Source: an uncultured Clostridia bacterium | GTDB lineage: Bacteria; Bacillota; Clostridia; TANB77; CAG-508 | DNA: 56,605 bases | Direction: 5' to 3' | Assembly (NCBI GenBank): GCA_947626555.1 | Contig: CANQSP010000004.1 | Span: forward strand, 1 to 56,605 | Part shown: piece after piece, positions 10,561 through 20,091 of the stretch | Layout of the letters: every line of letters starts with the position of its first letter | How positions within the stretch are numbered: the stretch's first letter is position 1 | The notes under the pieces: generated by a model | The model's input: only the letters and a program-made list of their open reading frames with translations | Databases searched by the model: none | What the model was told of the DNA's origin: nothing | Made by a program: the position numbers and the translations under genes

Positions 10561-11358
10561 CATTCTAAATATTGCATATGCAAAAGGTGCTATAAATAGT
10601 AAACTATCTATTCTATCTAACATGCCCCCATGACCAGGAATTAGGTTACTATAATCTTTTATATCAACATGCCTTTTTATGCTAGATGCAGCAAAGTCTC
10701 CAATTTGACCTATAATACTTAATGCTATAGCTACTATAAGCATTAAAAGATATGAGTAATTCATATTCCAAAAAGTATTTATTACATATGTATAAATTAG
10801 TATTAATACAACTGAACCTATTATTCCACCTATACAACCTTCTATAGATTTTTTGGGACTAACCTTACTAAATTTATGTTTCCCAATTAATTTTCCTACA
10901 AAGAATGCAAATATGTCAGTTCCCCAAGCTGCAAATAATACATACCATATTAATAAATTTCCTTTAGGCATTCCATCTACAAATGCAACAAACATCGTTA
11001 AAAACACTACATAACATATTCCTACAAGTGTATATGCAATATCTTTAAGATTGATTTTCATATCTGTTATAATTATCTGTCCAAATAATAGCAATAATAT
11101 TGTAGGAACAGAAAGTGTTACTATTATTTGTAGCCATGTCTCAGGTATAATGTGCACAAATGCTATGCTAGTACAACAAATATATCCTACCCATCTAACT
11201 GGTTTTGATACTTTTGATACTGCATTAAAATATTCACTCATACTAATATATGCAATAATTGTTAATGCTATATCTACTATGTACTTATTTTGTATTAATA
11301 AAACTATTAATACCAATGGAAATCCTAATAATGCTGATGTTACTCTTTTAATATCCAT
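10552..11358 (-). CDS. cdsA: Phosphatidate cytidylyltransferase
   Basis: 268 residues, about seven membrane helices. The C-terminal signature is complete: SSIKRHVDIKDYSNLIPGHG then GMLDRIDSLL. It makes CDP-diacylglycerol from phosphatidic acid and CTP, the activated precursor of phospholipids. The stop codon lies inside the terminal repeat of the element at 10231-10560. Lies 57 bases downstream of uppS in the conserved cluster. Confidence 0.93.
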   Translation of the reverse strand: MDIKRVTSALLGFPLVLIVLLIQNKYIVDIALTIIAYISMSEYFNAVSKVSKPVRWVGYICCTSIAFVHIIPETWLQIIVTLSVPTILLLLFGQIIITDMKINLKDIAYTLVGICYVVFLTMFVAFVDGMPKGNLLIWYVLFAAWGTDIFAFFVGKLIGKHKFSKVSPKKSIEGCIGGIIGSVVLILIYTYVINTFWNMNYSYLLMLIVAIALSIIGQIGDFAASSIKRHVDIKDYSNLIPGHGGMLDRIDSLLFIAPFAYAIFRMLN

Positions 11359-11414
11359 TTTGTTCTCTCTTTCATATAATTTTTTCTATTTTTATTTTTG
11401 CTTTTGCTTACTCT

Positions 11415-12122
11415 CTAATTTGCTCCAAATTTTCTATGTCTTTTCATAAAAATTTGTATTGCCTCATCTAAATCATTTTCTGTAAAATCTGGCCAATTTT
11501 TTTCTATAAAAAGAAATTCTGAATATACAATTTGCCATGGTAAGAAATTACTTGTTCTTATTTCCCCACTTGTTCTAATTAGCAAATCTGGATCTGGGAT
11601 ACCTGCCGTATATAAATTATTAGAAATGGTTTCTTCATTGATATCATCTATTTTCAAATTACCTTCTAGCACACAACTTGAGATTTTTTTTACAGCCTTA
11701 ACAATTTCATCTCTTCCACCATAATTTAAAGCTATAGTAAATGTAACTCCTGTATTATCTTTAGTTCTTTCCATACATTTACATATGCTTTTTTGCATTC
11801 CATCACTTAAAGCAGAAATATCTCCTATTACTTTTACTCTTATATTTTCAGTATCTGCTCTTTTGCTATAATCATCTAAATAATTTTGAAGTAATAACAT
11901 TAATGTTTTAACTTCATCTTCTGCTCTTTTCCAATTTTCTGTTGAAAAAGCATATACTGTTATATATTCTAGACCTATTTTATTAGCATACCTTACAATT
12001 TTTTCTAATGTTTTTGCTCCCTCTTTATGCCCTAATTTTGGATCTAAACCCTTAAGTTTAGCCCATCTCCTGTTTCCATCCATTATAATTGCAATATGCT
12101 TTGGCATTTTTTCTTTTTCCAT
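11415..12122 (-). CDS. uppS: Undecaprenyl diphosphate synthase (cis-prenyltransferase)
   Basis: 235 residues. Motifs: HIAIIMDGNRRWA at the N-terminus (catalytic Asp), YAFSTENWKR, ALNYGGRDEIV, and DLLIRTSGEIRTSNFLPWQ near the C-terminus. It condenses isopentenyl diphosphate onto farnesyl diphosphate to form the C55 carrier for peptidoglycan. Lies in the frr-uppS-cdsA order. Confidence 0.94.
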   Translation of the reverse strand: MEKEKMPKHIAIIMDGNRRWAKLKGLDPKLGHKEGAKTLEKIVRYANKIGLEYITVYAFSTENWKRAEDEVKTLMLLLQNYLDDYSKRADTENIRVKVIGDISALSDGMQKSICKCMERTKDNTGVTFTIALNYGGRDEIVKAVKKISSCVLEGNLKIDDINEETISNNLYTAGIPDPDLLIRTSGEIRTSNFLPWQIVYSEFLFIEKNWPDFTENDLDEAIQIFMKRHRKFGAN

Positions 12123-12162
12123 TATAAACTCACCCTTTCTAGCCTTATCAACATTGCAAAGT

Positions 12163-12711
12163 TTATAATGTCATTATTTCCTTTTCTTTTTCTTCAGAAA
12201 TTTTATCTATTTTTTCTATATATTCATCTGTTAATTTTTGGATTTTATCTTCTGCTTGTTTTAATTCATCTTCTGTTATAGTTGAATCTTTTTGCATCTT
12301 TTTGAATTCATCAATTCCGTCTCTTCTTACAGACCTTACTGAAACTCTAGCTTCTTCTGCCATTTTTTTAACATCTTTTACTATTTCTTTTCTTCTTTCT
12401 TCATTCAATTCAGGGAAATTCAATCTAATTACATTTCCATCATTATTTGGATTGATTCCTATGTCTGCTGCAAGTATTGCTCTTTCTATTTCTTTTAAAA
12501 TACTTTTATCCCATGGTTGTATAACTATTAATCTTGCTTCTGGAACTGAAATTCCTGCCACTTGATTTATTGGTGTTGATGTACCATAATATTGTACTGA
12601 TACCTTATTTAATATTGCAGGATTAGCTCTACCTGCTCTTATTTCTGATAAATTTTCTTCATAAACACTTACTGTTTTTTTCATTCTTTCTTCAATATTT
12701 GTGTAATCCAT
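12163..12711 (-). CDS. frr: Ribosome recycling factor
   Basis: 182 residues, usual length 185. Motifs: [56 protein letters not shown]. It splits post-termination ribosomes with EF-G. AGGAGG ribosome site; 41 bases after pyrH. Confidence 0.95.
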   Translation of the reverse strand: MDYTNIEERMKKTVSVYEENLSEIRAGRANPAILNKVSVQYYGTSTPINQVAGISVPEARLIVIQPWDKSILKEIERAILAADIGINPNNDGNVIRLNFPELNEERRKEIVKDVKKMAEEARVSVRSVRRDGIDEFKKMQKDSTITEDELKQAEDKIQKLTDEYIEKIDKISEEKEKEIMTL

Positions 12712-12752
12712 AAATTTTCCTCCTTAAATTTTTATCTTTTTATTAAACTTTA

Positions 12753-13463
12753 CTATTCTTTTACTATTGTTCCTATTTTTTCTCCTTTTACAATCTTCAC
12801 CATATTTTCTGGTTCATTTATTCCAAAGACAATAAATGGTATTTTATTATCTCTACATAACGAAGTAGCAGTTGAATCCATTACTTTTAAATCTTTATTT
12901 AATATATCCAAATATGTAATTTCATCATATTTAACAGCATTGCTATCTTCTTTTGGATCTGCAGAATAAACTCCATCTATAGTTTTAGCAAGTAATATTA
13001 CATCTGCTTCAATTTCTGCTGCCCTCAAAGCTGCCGCTGTATCTGTTGTAAAATATGGATTTCCCGTACCACATGCAAATATTACTATTCTTCCATTTTC
13101 TAAATGTTTTTCAGCTCTTCTTTTTATAAATGGTTCTGCAACTTCCCTCATTTCTATAGCAGTCTGTAATCTAGTTTTCTGACCTCTTGCTTCTAATGCA
13201 TCTTGAATTGCTAAACCATTCATAGCTGTTGCAAGCATTCCCATATAATCTGATGTAGTTCTCTCCATTTGATGTCCATATTTTCCTCTCCAAAAATTAC
13301 CTCCACCAACTACTATTGCTATTTGTGTACCTAACTCAGCTAGTATTTTTATTTGATCACAAATTTTTCCAAGAACTTCTGCATTTACTCCTGTTTTTTT
13401 GTCTCCTGCCAAAGCTTCTCCACTTAACTTTAACAATATTCTTTTATACTTAATTTCAGGCAC
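12753..13463 (-). CDS. pyrH: UMP kinase
   Basis: 236 residues. Motifs: [53 protein letters not shown], and C-terminal [15 protein letters not shown]. It phosphorylates UMP to UDP in pyrimidine synthesis. It is the first gene of this cluster here; rpsB and tsf, often found upstream, are absent and a plus-strand sortase follows instead. Confidence 0.95.
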   Translation of the reverse strand: MPEIKYKRILLKLSGEALAGDKKTGVNAEVLGKICDQIKILAELGTQIAIVVGGGNFWRGKYGHQMERTTSDYMGMLATAMNGLAIQDALEARGQKTRLQTAIEMREVAEPFIKRRAEKHLENGRIVIFACGTGNPYFTTDTAAALRAAEIEADVILLAKTIDGVYSADPKEDSNAVKYDEITYLDILNKDLKVMDSTATSLCRDNKIPFIVFGINEPENMVKIVKGEKIGTIVKE

Positions 13464-13660
13464 TTTTTTACACTCTCCTTACTATTTTCTTTTTCGATTT
13501 ATATTCTATCATATAACCATAAAAAAAAGAAACATTTTATTGAAAATTTTTTATAAATTTTAATCATTTTCCACTCTTCTTTTTATTCTAATATTTTCTA
13601 CATATATTTTATGTTTTTCAGTTCAAAATAAATTATAAATAAATTAATGAGGATAAAAAA

Positions 13661-14294
13661 ATGAATCAAGTATTAATTAAAAAAAATAATTCTTTTAAAA
13701 TGCAACAAAGAAAATACAAAATTATTTTATTTATTTGTATTAGTATATGTATTATTTCTATTATTATTTATATTTTAATTAAATATAATATGATGAAAAA
13801 TGATGAAATATCTAAAAATCTAACAGATGCTTTTTCATTAACTACTCTCTATTCATCAAACTCAACAAATGAATATTCTGCTCAGCAATTAACTGTAGCT
13901 AAAGAACCATTTGTTATAGGTCTAATACAAATAGATAAAATCAAATTAATATATCCTATTTTATCTGAAACAAGTCCAGAACTTTTAAAACTAGCTCCAT
14001 GTAGGTATTTTGGACCAATGCCCAATGAACCTCGGGAATCTTTGTATTGCTGGTCACAATTATGTTGATAATAAATTATTTAGTAACATTAATCGTTTAG
14101 CAATTAATGATATAGTAAAAATTTATGATTTAGCTGGGAATTGTTTAGAATATGTCGTTTTTGATATAAGTGAAGTTCCATCAACAGATATATCTTGCAC
14201 AATACAAAAAAATGATAAAGAAAAATATATTACATTAATCACATGTAATAATGTAAATGGATTAAGACTTATCGTAAAGTGTAAACATATTTAA
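13661..14294 (+). CDS. Sortase family transpeptidase, split by a +1 break at CGG
   Basis: N-terminal membrane helix (about 22-45), then a sortase beta-barrel. Frame 1 gives 124 residues up to NEP. The break is CCT CGG GAA at 14033-14035. Skipping C gives CCT GGG AAT and continues NLCIAGHNYVDN (catalytic His) to ITLITCNN (TLxTC catalytic Cys) and LRLIVKC (Arg), 210 residues in all. Without the shift both catalytic residues are lost. The stop codon lies in the first bases of the repeat element at 14291. Substrate motif not identifiable. Confidence 0.88.
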
Positions 14295-14523
14295 ACTATT
14301 AGGGACGGGGTTAAATAGTTTAACCAAATATTTATTTATTTTACTTGCAAAACATGAATATTATATATTTTTACATTGCCCCATTTAAGAAAATGTAACT
14401 CACTTACGTTCGTAACATTTTCTAAAATGGTCCCCACGAACCATTCCAAAATATATAATATTAATGTTTTGCAATATAACAATTACGTGGTTAAACTATT
14501 TAACCCCGTCCCTAATAGTTTAA
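14291..14523. mobile_element. MITE-like element, second locus
   Basis: 233 bp with perfect 35-bp terminal inverted repeats (14291-14325, 14489-14523) beginning TTAAACTATTAGGGACGGGG. The interior is nearly identical to the copy at 10282-10514. Its terminal TTAA sequences form the stop codons of both convergent neighbours (TAA at 14292 for the sortase; TAA on the minus strand at 14520-14522 for the permease). It can also act as a bidirectional hairpin. Confidence 0.85.
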
Positions 14524-15617
14524 TCTCTGTCAAAAATTGCTTTTGCAAATCCTTTATCAATCATTGTTGCAAACACATTTTTTAAAATTATAAGTACTAT
14601 TGGACCAATAAGCATTCCAATAATTCCTATGAATCTATAACCTGTATACATTGCAATTAACGTAAAGATTGGATGTATACCTATTTGACCTGCCACAACA
14701 CGTGGCTCCATTATTTGTCTTACTATTCCTATTAATATAAGTAACCCTAAAATAGCTACTGCCAAAACTATATCTCCGTTAAATGCGACAATAATGGCCC
14801 AAGGAATCATTATTGTTGCTGAACCAAATATTGGGAGTGCATCTACAAAACCTATTACTAAAGCAGCAATTAATGGATATTCTACATTTAAACCTACGAA
14901 TTTAAAAATATATAAACCTATTAAGCATATAAAAAATGAGACAATTACGAGAATTGCTTCTGCTTTTAATAAACAACCTAAAGATTTTATAATCTCTCTT
15001 AAATGCTTACCAATTCGTTTTACCCAAAGTTCTGGTAAATGATGTTCCAATTGATCAAGCATGTATATTTTATCTGTGCAAATAAAGTATAAAGCTAAAA
15101 AAGTAATAACAGTATATATTCCTATTGTTGGTATTGAAGTTATAAAATCAAGTAACCCATTTAATGCATTTGTTGCCCATATAGAAATATTATTAAGTAA
15201 TTCCATACCAGCATTTTTAATAATATTTATAATGTCATTTGAAAGATTCAATTTTGTTAAATCAATTGTAGATACAATATCCTGAAACCATGTTGATATT
15301 TTTTCAAAGTATCCTCCTAATCCATTTAATAAATTTGAAGATTCAGCTATTAATGTTATTATTCCCCATGCAATTAAACCAATAATAATAGTTAGTACCA
15401 AAAAGAATACTGTTATAGCACTTGTTTTTCTTTTCCACTTGAAATGTTTCATACAAAAGCGAATTATTGGTTCAATTATTAAAGAAATAATAAAAGCAAT
15501 TAAAAAAGGCATAAAAAATACAGCCAATCTAAAAACTAGATATATTCCTATAACTGTAAATATAAAAATAATACTTTTTCTTATTACTTTAGACCAATAA
15601 TTCATATCTATAATCAT
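14520..15617 (-). CDS. AI-2E family / YtvI-like membrane permease
   Basis: 365 residues with about eight membrane helices. The C-terminal family features are present: FVDALPIFGSATIMIPWAI, RQIMEPRVVAGQIGIHPI and the final helix. The length and N-terminal pair of helices fit the YtvI branch found in spore formers, but sporulation function is an inference. AAAGGAG ribosome site 6 bases before ATG. Confidence 0.82.
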   Translation of the reverse strand: MIIDMNYWSKVIRKSIIFIFTVIGIYLVFRLAVFFMPFLIAFIISLIIEPIIRFCMKHFKWKRKTSAITVFFLVLTIIIGLIAWGIITLIAESSNLLNGLGGYFEKISTWFQDIVSTIDLTKLNLSNDIINIIKNAGMELLNNISIWATNALNGLLDFITSIPTIGIYTVITFLALYFICTDKIYMLDQLEHHLPELWVKRIGKHLREIIKSLGCLLKAEAILVIVSFFICLIGLYIFKFVGLNVEYPLIAALVIGFVDALPIFGSATIMIPWAIIVAFNGDIVLAVAILGLLILIGIVRQIMEPRVVAGQIGIHPIFTLIAMYTGYRFIGIIGMLIGPIVLIILKNVFATMIDKGFAKAIFDRD

Positions 15618-15641
15618 ATGTATTCTCCTTTGTTTTTATAT

Positions 15642-15678
15642 GTAGTGGTAGTCCCAAAAAATACGGGACAACCACTAC
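15642..15678. other. Strong hairpin between permease and CBS genes
   Basis: GTAGTGGT and GTCCC arms pair with GGGAC and ACCACTAC (15642-15678) with a short AT-rich loop. There is no clear T-run on the minus strand, so it may be an attenuator or RNA-stability element rather than a classic terminator. Confidence 0.5.
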
Positions 15679-15704
15679 TAATATATATGAAGTTTGTTTT
15701 TCTT

Positions 15705-16142
15705 TTATTCTGCATTTTTTTCATCACAATTACAAATATTTTCTAAAGTATTGCAAACTCCCTCTGTACTTACATTTTGATTTTTAGTAAGGTCTCCAAG
15801 TGTAATAATACCAACTATTTTATTGTTTTCTATAACAGGTAATCTTCTAACTTGATTTGTAGACATTATATTTTCAGCTTCATATATTTCATCTTCAGGC
15901 TTACAACAAAATACATTACATGTCATTACTTCACTTACAGGTATTTGATTTGTATCTTTATCACATGCAATAGATCTTAATATAATGTCCCTATCTGTTA
16001 CTAGTCCTACAACATTGTTGTTATTATCACATACAGGAATGCATCCCACATGTTTATTACACATTAATTTAGCACAATCTTTTACTGTGCTTTCTGGAGT
16101 TACATACGTTACTTGATTACACATACAATCTTTAACTTTCAT
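15705..16142 (-). CDS. Cys-rich CBS-domain protein
   Basis: 145 residues from the ATG at 16142, which has GGTGG upstream; a TTG start 18 bases earlier is less likely. Two CBS repeats (about 5-60, 70-125) with VGLVTDRDIILRS and VGIITLGDL, which normally bind adenine nucleotides. Eleven cysteines, many in Cys-x-Cys or CC pairs (DCMCNQ, VFCCKPE, ICNCDE), are unusual for a CBS protein and may bind metal or respond to redox state. Confidence 0.85.
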   Translation of the reverse strand: MKVKDCMCNQVTYVTPESTVKDCAKLMCNKHVGCIPVCDNNNNVVGLVTDRDIILRSIACDKDTNQIPVSEVMTCNVFCCKPEDEIYEAENIMSTNQVRRLPVIENNKIVGIITLGDLTKNQNVSTEGVCNTLENICNCDEKNAE

Positions 16143-16225
16143 ATTTTTACCACCTTTCAAAATTTAGTACATTATTATTTTGCACATTTTTTTATTAGTT
16201 ATACTGACAAATGAATATATAACGA

Positions 16226-16253
16226 ACGAAAGACACAATTTATAAGTTGTGCC
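16226..16253 (-). terminator. Probable terminator
   Basis: On the minus strand GGCACAAC and TTGTGTC arms, then TTTCGTT. It follows the Pro-rich protein gene at 16306-16944. Confidence 0.45.
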
Positions 16254-16305
16254 TTTTCTGGTATAATTTTGACAAATTTTTGTAACAATATCAAAATTAT
16301 TAATT

Positions 16306-16944
16306 TTAATAATTGTTATATTCTTCTCTTGGCATTATTGGACCTGTTGGTGGATATTGTGGTCTTCCTCCAGGTACAACATGTGGTGGCCTTGGTCCAG
16401 GATATGGTGGACGTTTTGGTGGTCTATTTGGAAAATTTCCACCTAACAATCTGTTCAAAATTAATATTCTTATTAAATCTCTTAACAAAGGATTCCTTGT
16501 TCTTATTTGCCTATCTTCTGAAATATCTCTTTCTTTTATGTTATTTTGAGAACTATTTAATTTTTGAGAATCTCGATTTTGAACTACACTTGAATTTGTG
16601 TTTTGTACTATAGTTGATTTCGAAATCTTATTATTCTCTGTTGTTCTATTTTCTACATTTATTTTTGACATTATATCATCATTTGATTCTACTTTTTTAT
16701 AAACTTCATCAACCATTTTTCCTAAAGAATCTTCAGTAATATTTCCAGAAAATCCATCACAAGTACTACATACAATAGGATTTATTAATTTGTAAATTTC
16801 AGGATACATTGTATCTATTTCTGTTTCAGTTATGTATGTTGGCGTTTGATTTATATAAAAACTGTCATTTCTAAAATAAGTATCTCCGACTACAGGATAT
16901 CCTAAAACCGCTCTCATATAATCTTCATAATTTTGATAATACAT
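16306..16944 (-). CDS. Unknown protein with Pro/Gly-rich C-terminus
   Basis: 212 residues. The N-terminus (YYQNYEDYMRAVLGYPV) is Tyr-rich and contains CSTCDGFSG at about 59. The middle is Asn/Ser/Glu-rich and probably disordered; the end is a Pro/Arg/Gly-rich tail (RPPKRPPYPGPRPPHVVPGG). Such composition is common in spore-coat-associated proteins of clostridia, which is only a suggestion here. AGGAGG ribosome site. Confidence 0.75.
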   Translation of the reverse strand: MYYQNYEDYMRAVLGYPVVGDTYFRNDSFYINQTPTYITETEIDTMYPEIYKLINPIVCSTCDGFSGNITEDSLGKMVDEVYKKVESNDDIMSKINVENRTTENNKISKSTIVQNTNSSVVQNRDSQKLNSSQNNIKERDISEDRQIRTRNPLLRDLIRILILNRLLGGNFPNRPPKRPPYPGPRPPHVVPGGRPQYPPTGPIMPREEYNNY

Positions 16945-17004
16945 AATTTACCTCCTTTATTATGTATTATAATATTCATATTATAGTTAATGTGTGATAT
17001 TACA

Positions 17005-17038
17005 TAAAAATAAATCCTTAAAATTTAAGGACTTATTT
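17005..17038 (-). terminator. Terminator after murD
   Basis: AAATAAGTCCTTAAA and its complement (about 17009-17038), followed on the minus strand by a T-run. Confidence 0.6.
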
Positions 17039-17093
17039 GATACTATAAAAATTACTAATACTAAAAATTAAAATTAAAACTTTTATAAAAACT

Positions 17094-18500
17094 TTACAAT
17101 GCATTTACAAATTCTTTAAACTTTTTTCCTCTTTCCATGAAGTTTTTAAAAGCATCAAAGCTTGCACTTGCTGGAGAAAGTAATACTACGTCTCCTGCTT
17201 TTGATTTTTCTTTAGATAATTTTACAGCCTCTGCTAAATTATTACAGTGGTAAATAGGCATTGCCTTTCCATCCATTAATAATGCTTGCTTTGTGGCATC
17301 TTCTATTTTTTGTGAAGTAGGTCCAGTTAAAATCAATATTCCTACTTTTTTTGCTATAGTTTCTCCTATCTCTTTGTAATCTAGACCTTTATCAGAACCT
17401 CCAGCAAGCAAAATAATATTTTCATCAAAAGAATTTAATCCAGCTATTGTACTTGCAGGACTTGTGCCTATTGAATCATTATAATATTTTACTCCATCTA
17501 ATTCTCTCACAAATTCTAACCTGTGCGCTACTCCATTAAATTCTTTAATAGCATTTATTTGAGTATCAACATCTGCTATTGAACTTGTTGCAGCTAGTGC
17601 ACAACAAATATTTTCGTAATTATGTACTCCTCTTAATTTTATATCTTTCTTATTTAAAATGTGCCTTCTAATTCCATTTTCACAGTACTTTATTTCTTCA
17701 TCTTCTTTGTCATAAATGTATCCATCTTCTAATTTACGCTTACTACTAAAAAATATCTTTTTGCCAACTACATCTTTCGCAAATCCATATGTAATATCAT
17801 TATCTCTATTTAATATAGTAATTCCGTTTTGGTCTTGATATTTAAAAATATTCTTTTTGGCTTCTTGATATTCTTCATAAGTTTTATGCACATTTAGGTG
17901 ATCTGGATAAATATTAGTTACAACTGATATGTTTGGACTTACATCCATATCCATTAATTGAAAACTGCTTAGTTCTAATACTACAATATCTTCTGGCCTC
18001 ATTTCATTTATTTGAGTAAAAATTGGTTTACCTATATTTCCACCCAAGAAACATTTATATCCAGCCTTTTTTACTATTTCATAAATAATAGTTGTAGTAG
18101 TTGTTTTTCCTTCAGTGCCAGTTACACCAATAACCTTGCATGGGGCTAATTTTAAAACTAATTCAATTTCTGAAGTAACAATTGTACCGTTTTCTATTTC
18201 TTTTTCTATTTCAGGTATAGTAGGTAAAGCACTTGGAGAGCGAAAAATTATATCAAACCCTTGCAAATGTTCAAGATTTCCTTGTCCAAAGAAGTATTTC
18301 ATTTTATATTTTTTTATCTTTTGAATTATCTCTTCATCGATTTTATCTTCCTCTTTATTATCGAACACTGTTACATAACTATTTCTATTATAAAAGTAAT
18401 CTAATAATGGTATATTACTAACTCCTATTCCTATTATTGCTACTTTTTTTCCTATTATGTATTTGTTAAACTCTTCTAATTTTGTATTTACAAATTCCAT
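17094..18500 (-). CDS. murD: UDP-N-acetylmuramoyl-L-alanine:D-glutamate ligase
   Basis: 468 residues, usual length about 450. Motifs: ATP loop GVTGTEGKTTTTT (about 129), LELSSFQL, NIYPDHLNVHKTYEEY, GVAHRLEFV, YNDSIGTSP and LLAGGSDKGLDY. It adds D-Glu to UDP-MurNAc-L-Ala in the cytoplasm. The gene stands alone rather than in a mur operon. All its coding-strand CGG triplets are out of frame. Confidence 0.95.
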   Translation of the reverse strand: MEFVNTKLEEFNKYIIGKKVAIIGIGVSNIPLLDYFYNRNSYVTVFDNKEEDKIDEEIIQKIKKYKMKYFFGQGNLEHLQGFDIIFRSPSALPTIPEIEKEIENGTIVTSEIELVLKLAPCKVIGVTGTEGKTTTTTIIYEIVKKAGYKCFLGGNIGKPIFTQINEMRPEDIVVLELSSFQLMDMDVSPNISVVTNIYPDHLNVHKTYEEYQEAKKNIFKYQDQNGITILNRDNDITYGFAKDVVGKKIFFSSKRKLEDGYIYDKEDEEIKYCENGIRRHILNKKDIKLRGVHNYENICCALAATSSIADVDTQINAIKEFNGVAHRLEFVRELDGVKYYNDSIGTSPASTIAGLNSFDENIILLAGGSDKGLDYKEIGETIAKKVGILILTGPTSQKIEDATKQALLMDGKAMPIYHCNNLAEAVKLSKEKSKAGDVVLLSPASASFDAFKNFMERGKKFKEFVNAL

Positions 18501-18595
18501 TACTTCCTCCCATAATTTTTTATATATTATATATGATATTTTTTTATAAAGTGCAAGTATTTTTAATTAATCTTGAGAAAATTCTTTTAACGCAT

Positions 18596-19300
18596 TTAAA
18601 CCTCCGCAAATTCTTTTAAATATTTGCAAACTTCATTTGTTGATTCTTCTACTGTTTTGCAATTTGTAACATCTATTGTTATTGTATTGCTATATTTTTT
18701 ATAAAAACCTGCTTTTTCTTGAAGTATATCTCTTTGTTTTATATGCTCTGTAAGTTCTTCTATTGGAATACTTTTATTATATTGATTTCTTTTTCTTTTA
18801 ACTCTTTCTTCTAAAGAAGCGGTTATAAAGAAATGATAATCTACATCTGGATAAATTTCCATAATTGCCCTACCAGAAACAATAACATTGTATTGTTTTT
18901 TATAATTATCTATAATTTTTCTTAAATATATAAATAAATTACTATTATCAGCTGAATTTCCAGCCATAGAAACAGCCATAGATGCTTTATCTGATTGCAA
19001 ATCTTCCTCATTTACTTTTTTACCATCTACATATACTACTGTTTCCCTATTCTCTAGTTTAAATTCAACTTTTAACTTTTTCATAATTTCTGAAATGTCA
19101 ATATCTTTCAAATCATTTTTTATATTATTTATATCTTCTCCTATTTTTTTATTTTTACACATTAATGCATAAACTGCACCTCTATATAAATTTCCTCCAT
19201 GAAGTACTATGCTATTTGGAATTTTTTTCAACAATTCCCTACATATAGCAGTTTTTCCACTTCCTACCAATCCTTCAATTCCAATTACTATATTTGACAT
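18596..19300 (-). CDS. Cytidylate-kinase-like P-loop kinase
   Basis: 234 residues. P-loop GIEGLVGSGKTAI at the N-terminus, GGNLYRGAVYAL, VDGKKVNEEDLQSDKA, VSGRAIMEIYPDVDYHFFI and a lid-like segment ERVKRKRNQYNKS. The order of motifs matches CMP kinase, but the CMP-binding residues are altered, and a canonical cmk lies at 51653-52357. So this is a divergent paralogue with unknown substrate. Confidence 0.8.
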   Translation of the reverse strand: MSNIVIGIEGLVGSGKTAICRELLKKIPNSIVLHGGNLYRGAVYALMCKNKKIGEDINNIKNDLKDIDISEIMKKLKVEFKLENRETVVYVDGKKVNEEDLQSDKASMAVSMAGNSADNSNLFIYLRKIIDNYKKQYNVIVSGRAIMEIYPDVDYHFFITASLEERVKRKRNQYNKSIPIEELTEHIKQRDILQEKAGFYKKYSNTITIDVTNCKTVEESTNEVCKYLKEFAEV

Positions 19301-19496
19301 ATATAAATCAATCCTTTCAAATTCGCTAATTATGCATAGTTTGTTTATCTATTATAATATAAAAAAATGATTTTTTGAATATTTTTTTTAATATTGTTCA
19401 AAATATTTATAACTAAAGTTATAGAATTGATTTTTTTATTGATGATTTCTTCCTATTTTACAATACTATAACGGTTAGAATTGGAGGTGCATTTAT

Positions 19497-19598
19497 ATGT
19501 CAGAAAAAAATAATAACAATAACAACAATAAGAATAACCAAAACAATAACAATAACAGCAAAAATAACCAAAACAATCAAAATAATAACAACAGATAA
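19497..19598 (+). CDS. Asn-rich 33-residue small protein
   Basis: ATG at 19497 preceded by GGAGGTG, 33 codons, stop TAA at 19596. After MSEK the protein is almost entirely Asn with some Gln, Lys and Ser (about 70% Asn), ending in Arg. Its own ribosome site and a following terminator support real expression. Codons alternate AAT and AAC, so it is not a simple trinucleotide repeat. Function unknown. Confidence 0.65.
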   Translation: MSEKNNNNNNNKNNQNNNNNSKNNQNNQNNNNR

Positions 19599-19611
19599 TT
19601 TGAAATACAAT

Positions 19612-19650
19612 AAGAGAGCAATATTTATTTTTAATAAATGCTCTCTTTTT
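19612..19650 (+). terminator. Terminator after the Asn-rich small gene
   Basis: AAGAGAGCA and TGCTCTCTT arms around an AT-rich loop, then a T-run (19645-19650). Confidence 0.7.
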
Positions 19651-19781
19651 CATTTATTACAATCATACATAAATACATTTATCACTTTATTACATAAAAT
19701 TGACTTTTTTACAATATTGCTCTATAATGTTAAAAGTTACTTATTAATTAACCTCACCGCCATTTGGCAAAGGAGAACTTT

Positions 19782-20042
19782 ATGAAAATGAAAAAAGTTA
19801 GTCTTTCAATTTTGTACGGCGTAGTAATGTTTTTAGTTTGTGCCATTGTTAATTTATTGGTACAAACTCCATTTTCTAACTGGTTTGGTTCATGTTTGGG
19901 TTCATCTTTAGGATGTTCAATAACATTGTTTCTCCTCTATGATATAATTTACAAAACTGGTTATAATGATGGTTACAAAGCCGGAGAAAAAGAGTCTAAC
20001 AGAAAATGGACTCGTAGATTTATGGAAAAAACTTTAGACTAA
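19782..20042 (+). CDS. Small membrane protein, unknown
   Basis: 86 residues from the ATG at 19782 with AAAGGAG upstream. Two membrane helices (about 5-28 and 38-57; small residues in SCLGSSLGCS), then a soluble tail YNDGYKAGEKESNRKWTRR. No family recognised. A terminator follows. Confidence 0.7.
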   Translation: MKMKKVSLSILYGVVMFLVCAIVNLLVQTPFSNWFGSCLGSSLGCSITLFLLYDIIYKTGYNDGYKAGEKESNRKWTRRFMEKTLD

Positions 20043-20050
20043 TAAAAGAT

Positions 20051-20091
20051 AAATAATGAGACACTATAATTATAGTGCCTCATTATTTTTA
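20051..20091. terminator. Bidirectional terminator
   Basis: AATAATGAGACACTATA pairs with TATAGTGCCTCATTATT (one mismatch), with A/T runs on both sides. It separates the convergent genes at 19782 and 20298. Confidence 0.8.

Noticed and set aside
18596..19300. Canonical cytidylate kinase
   Set aside because: A better match lies at 51653-52357; this one has altered substrate-binding segments.
19453..19653. Minus-strand Cys/Tyr-rich protein
   Set aside because: It is the reverse reading of the Asn-rich small gene and has no ribosome site.
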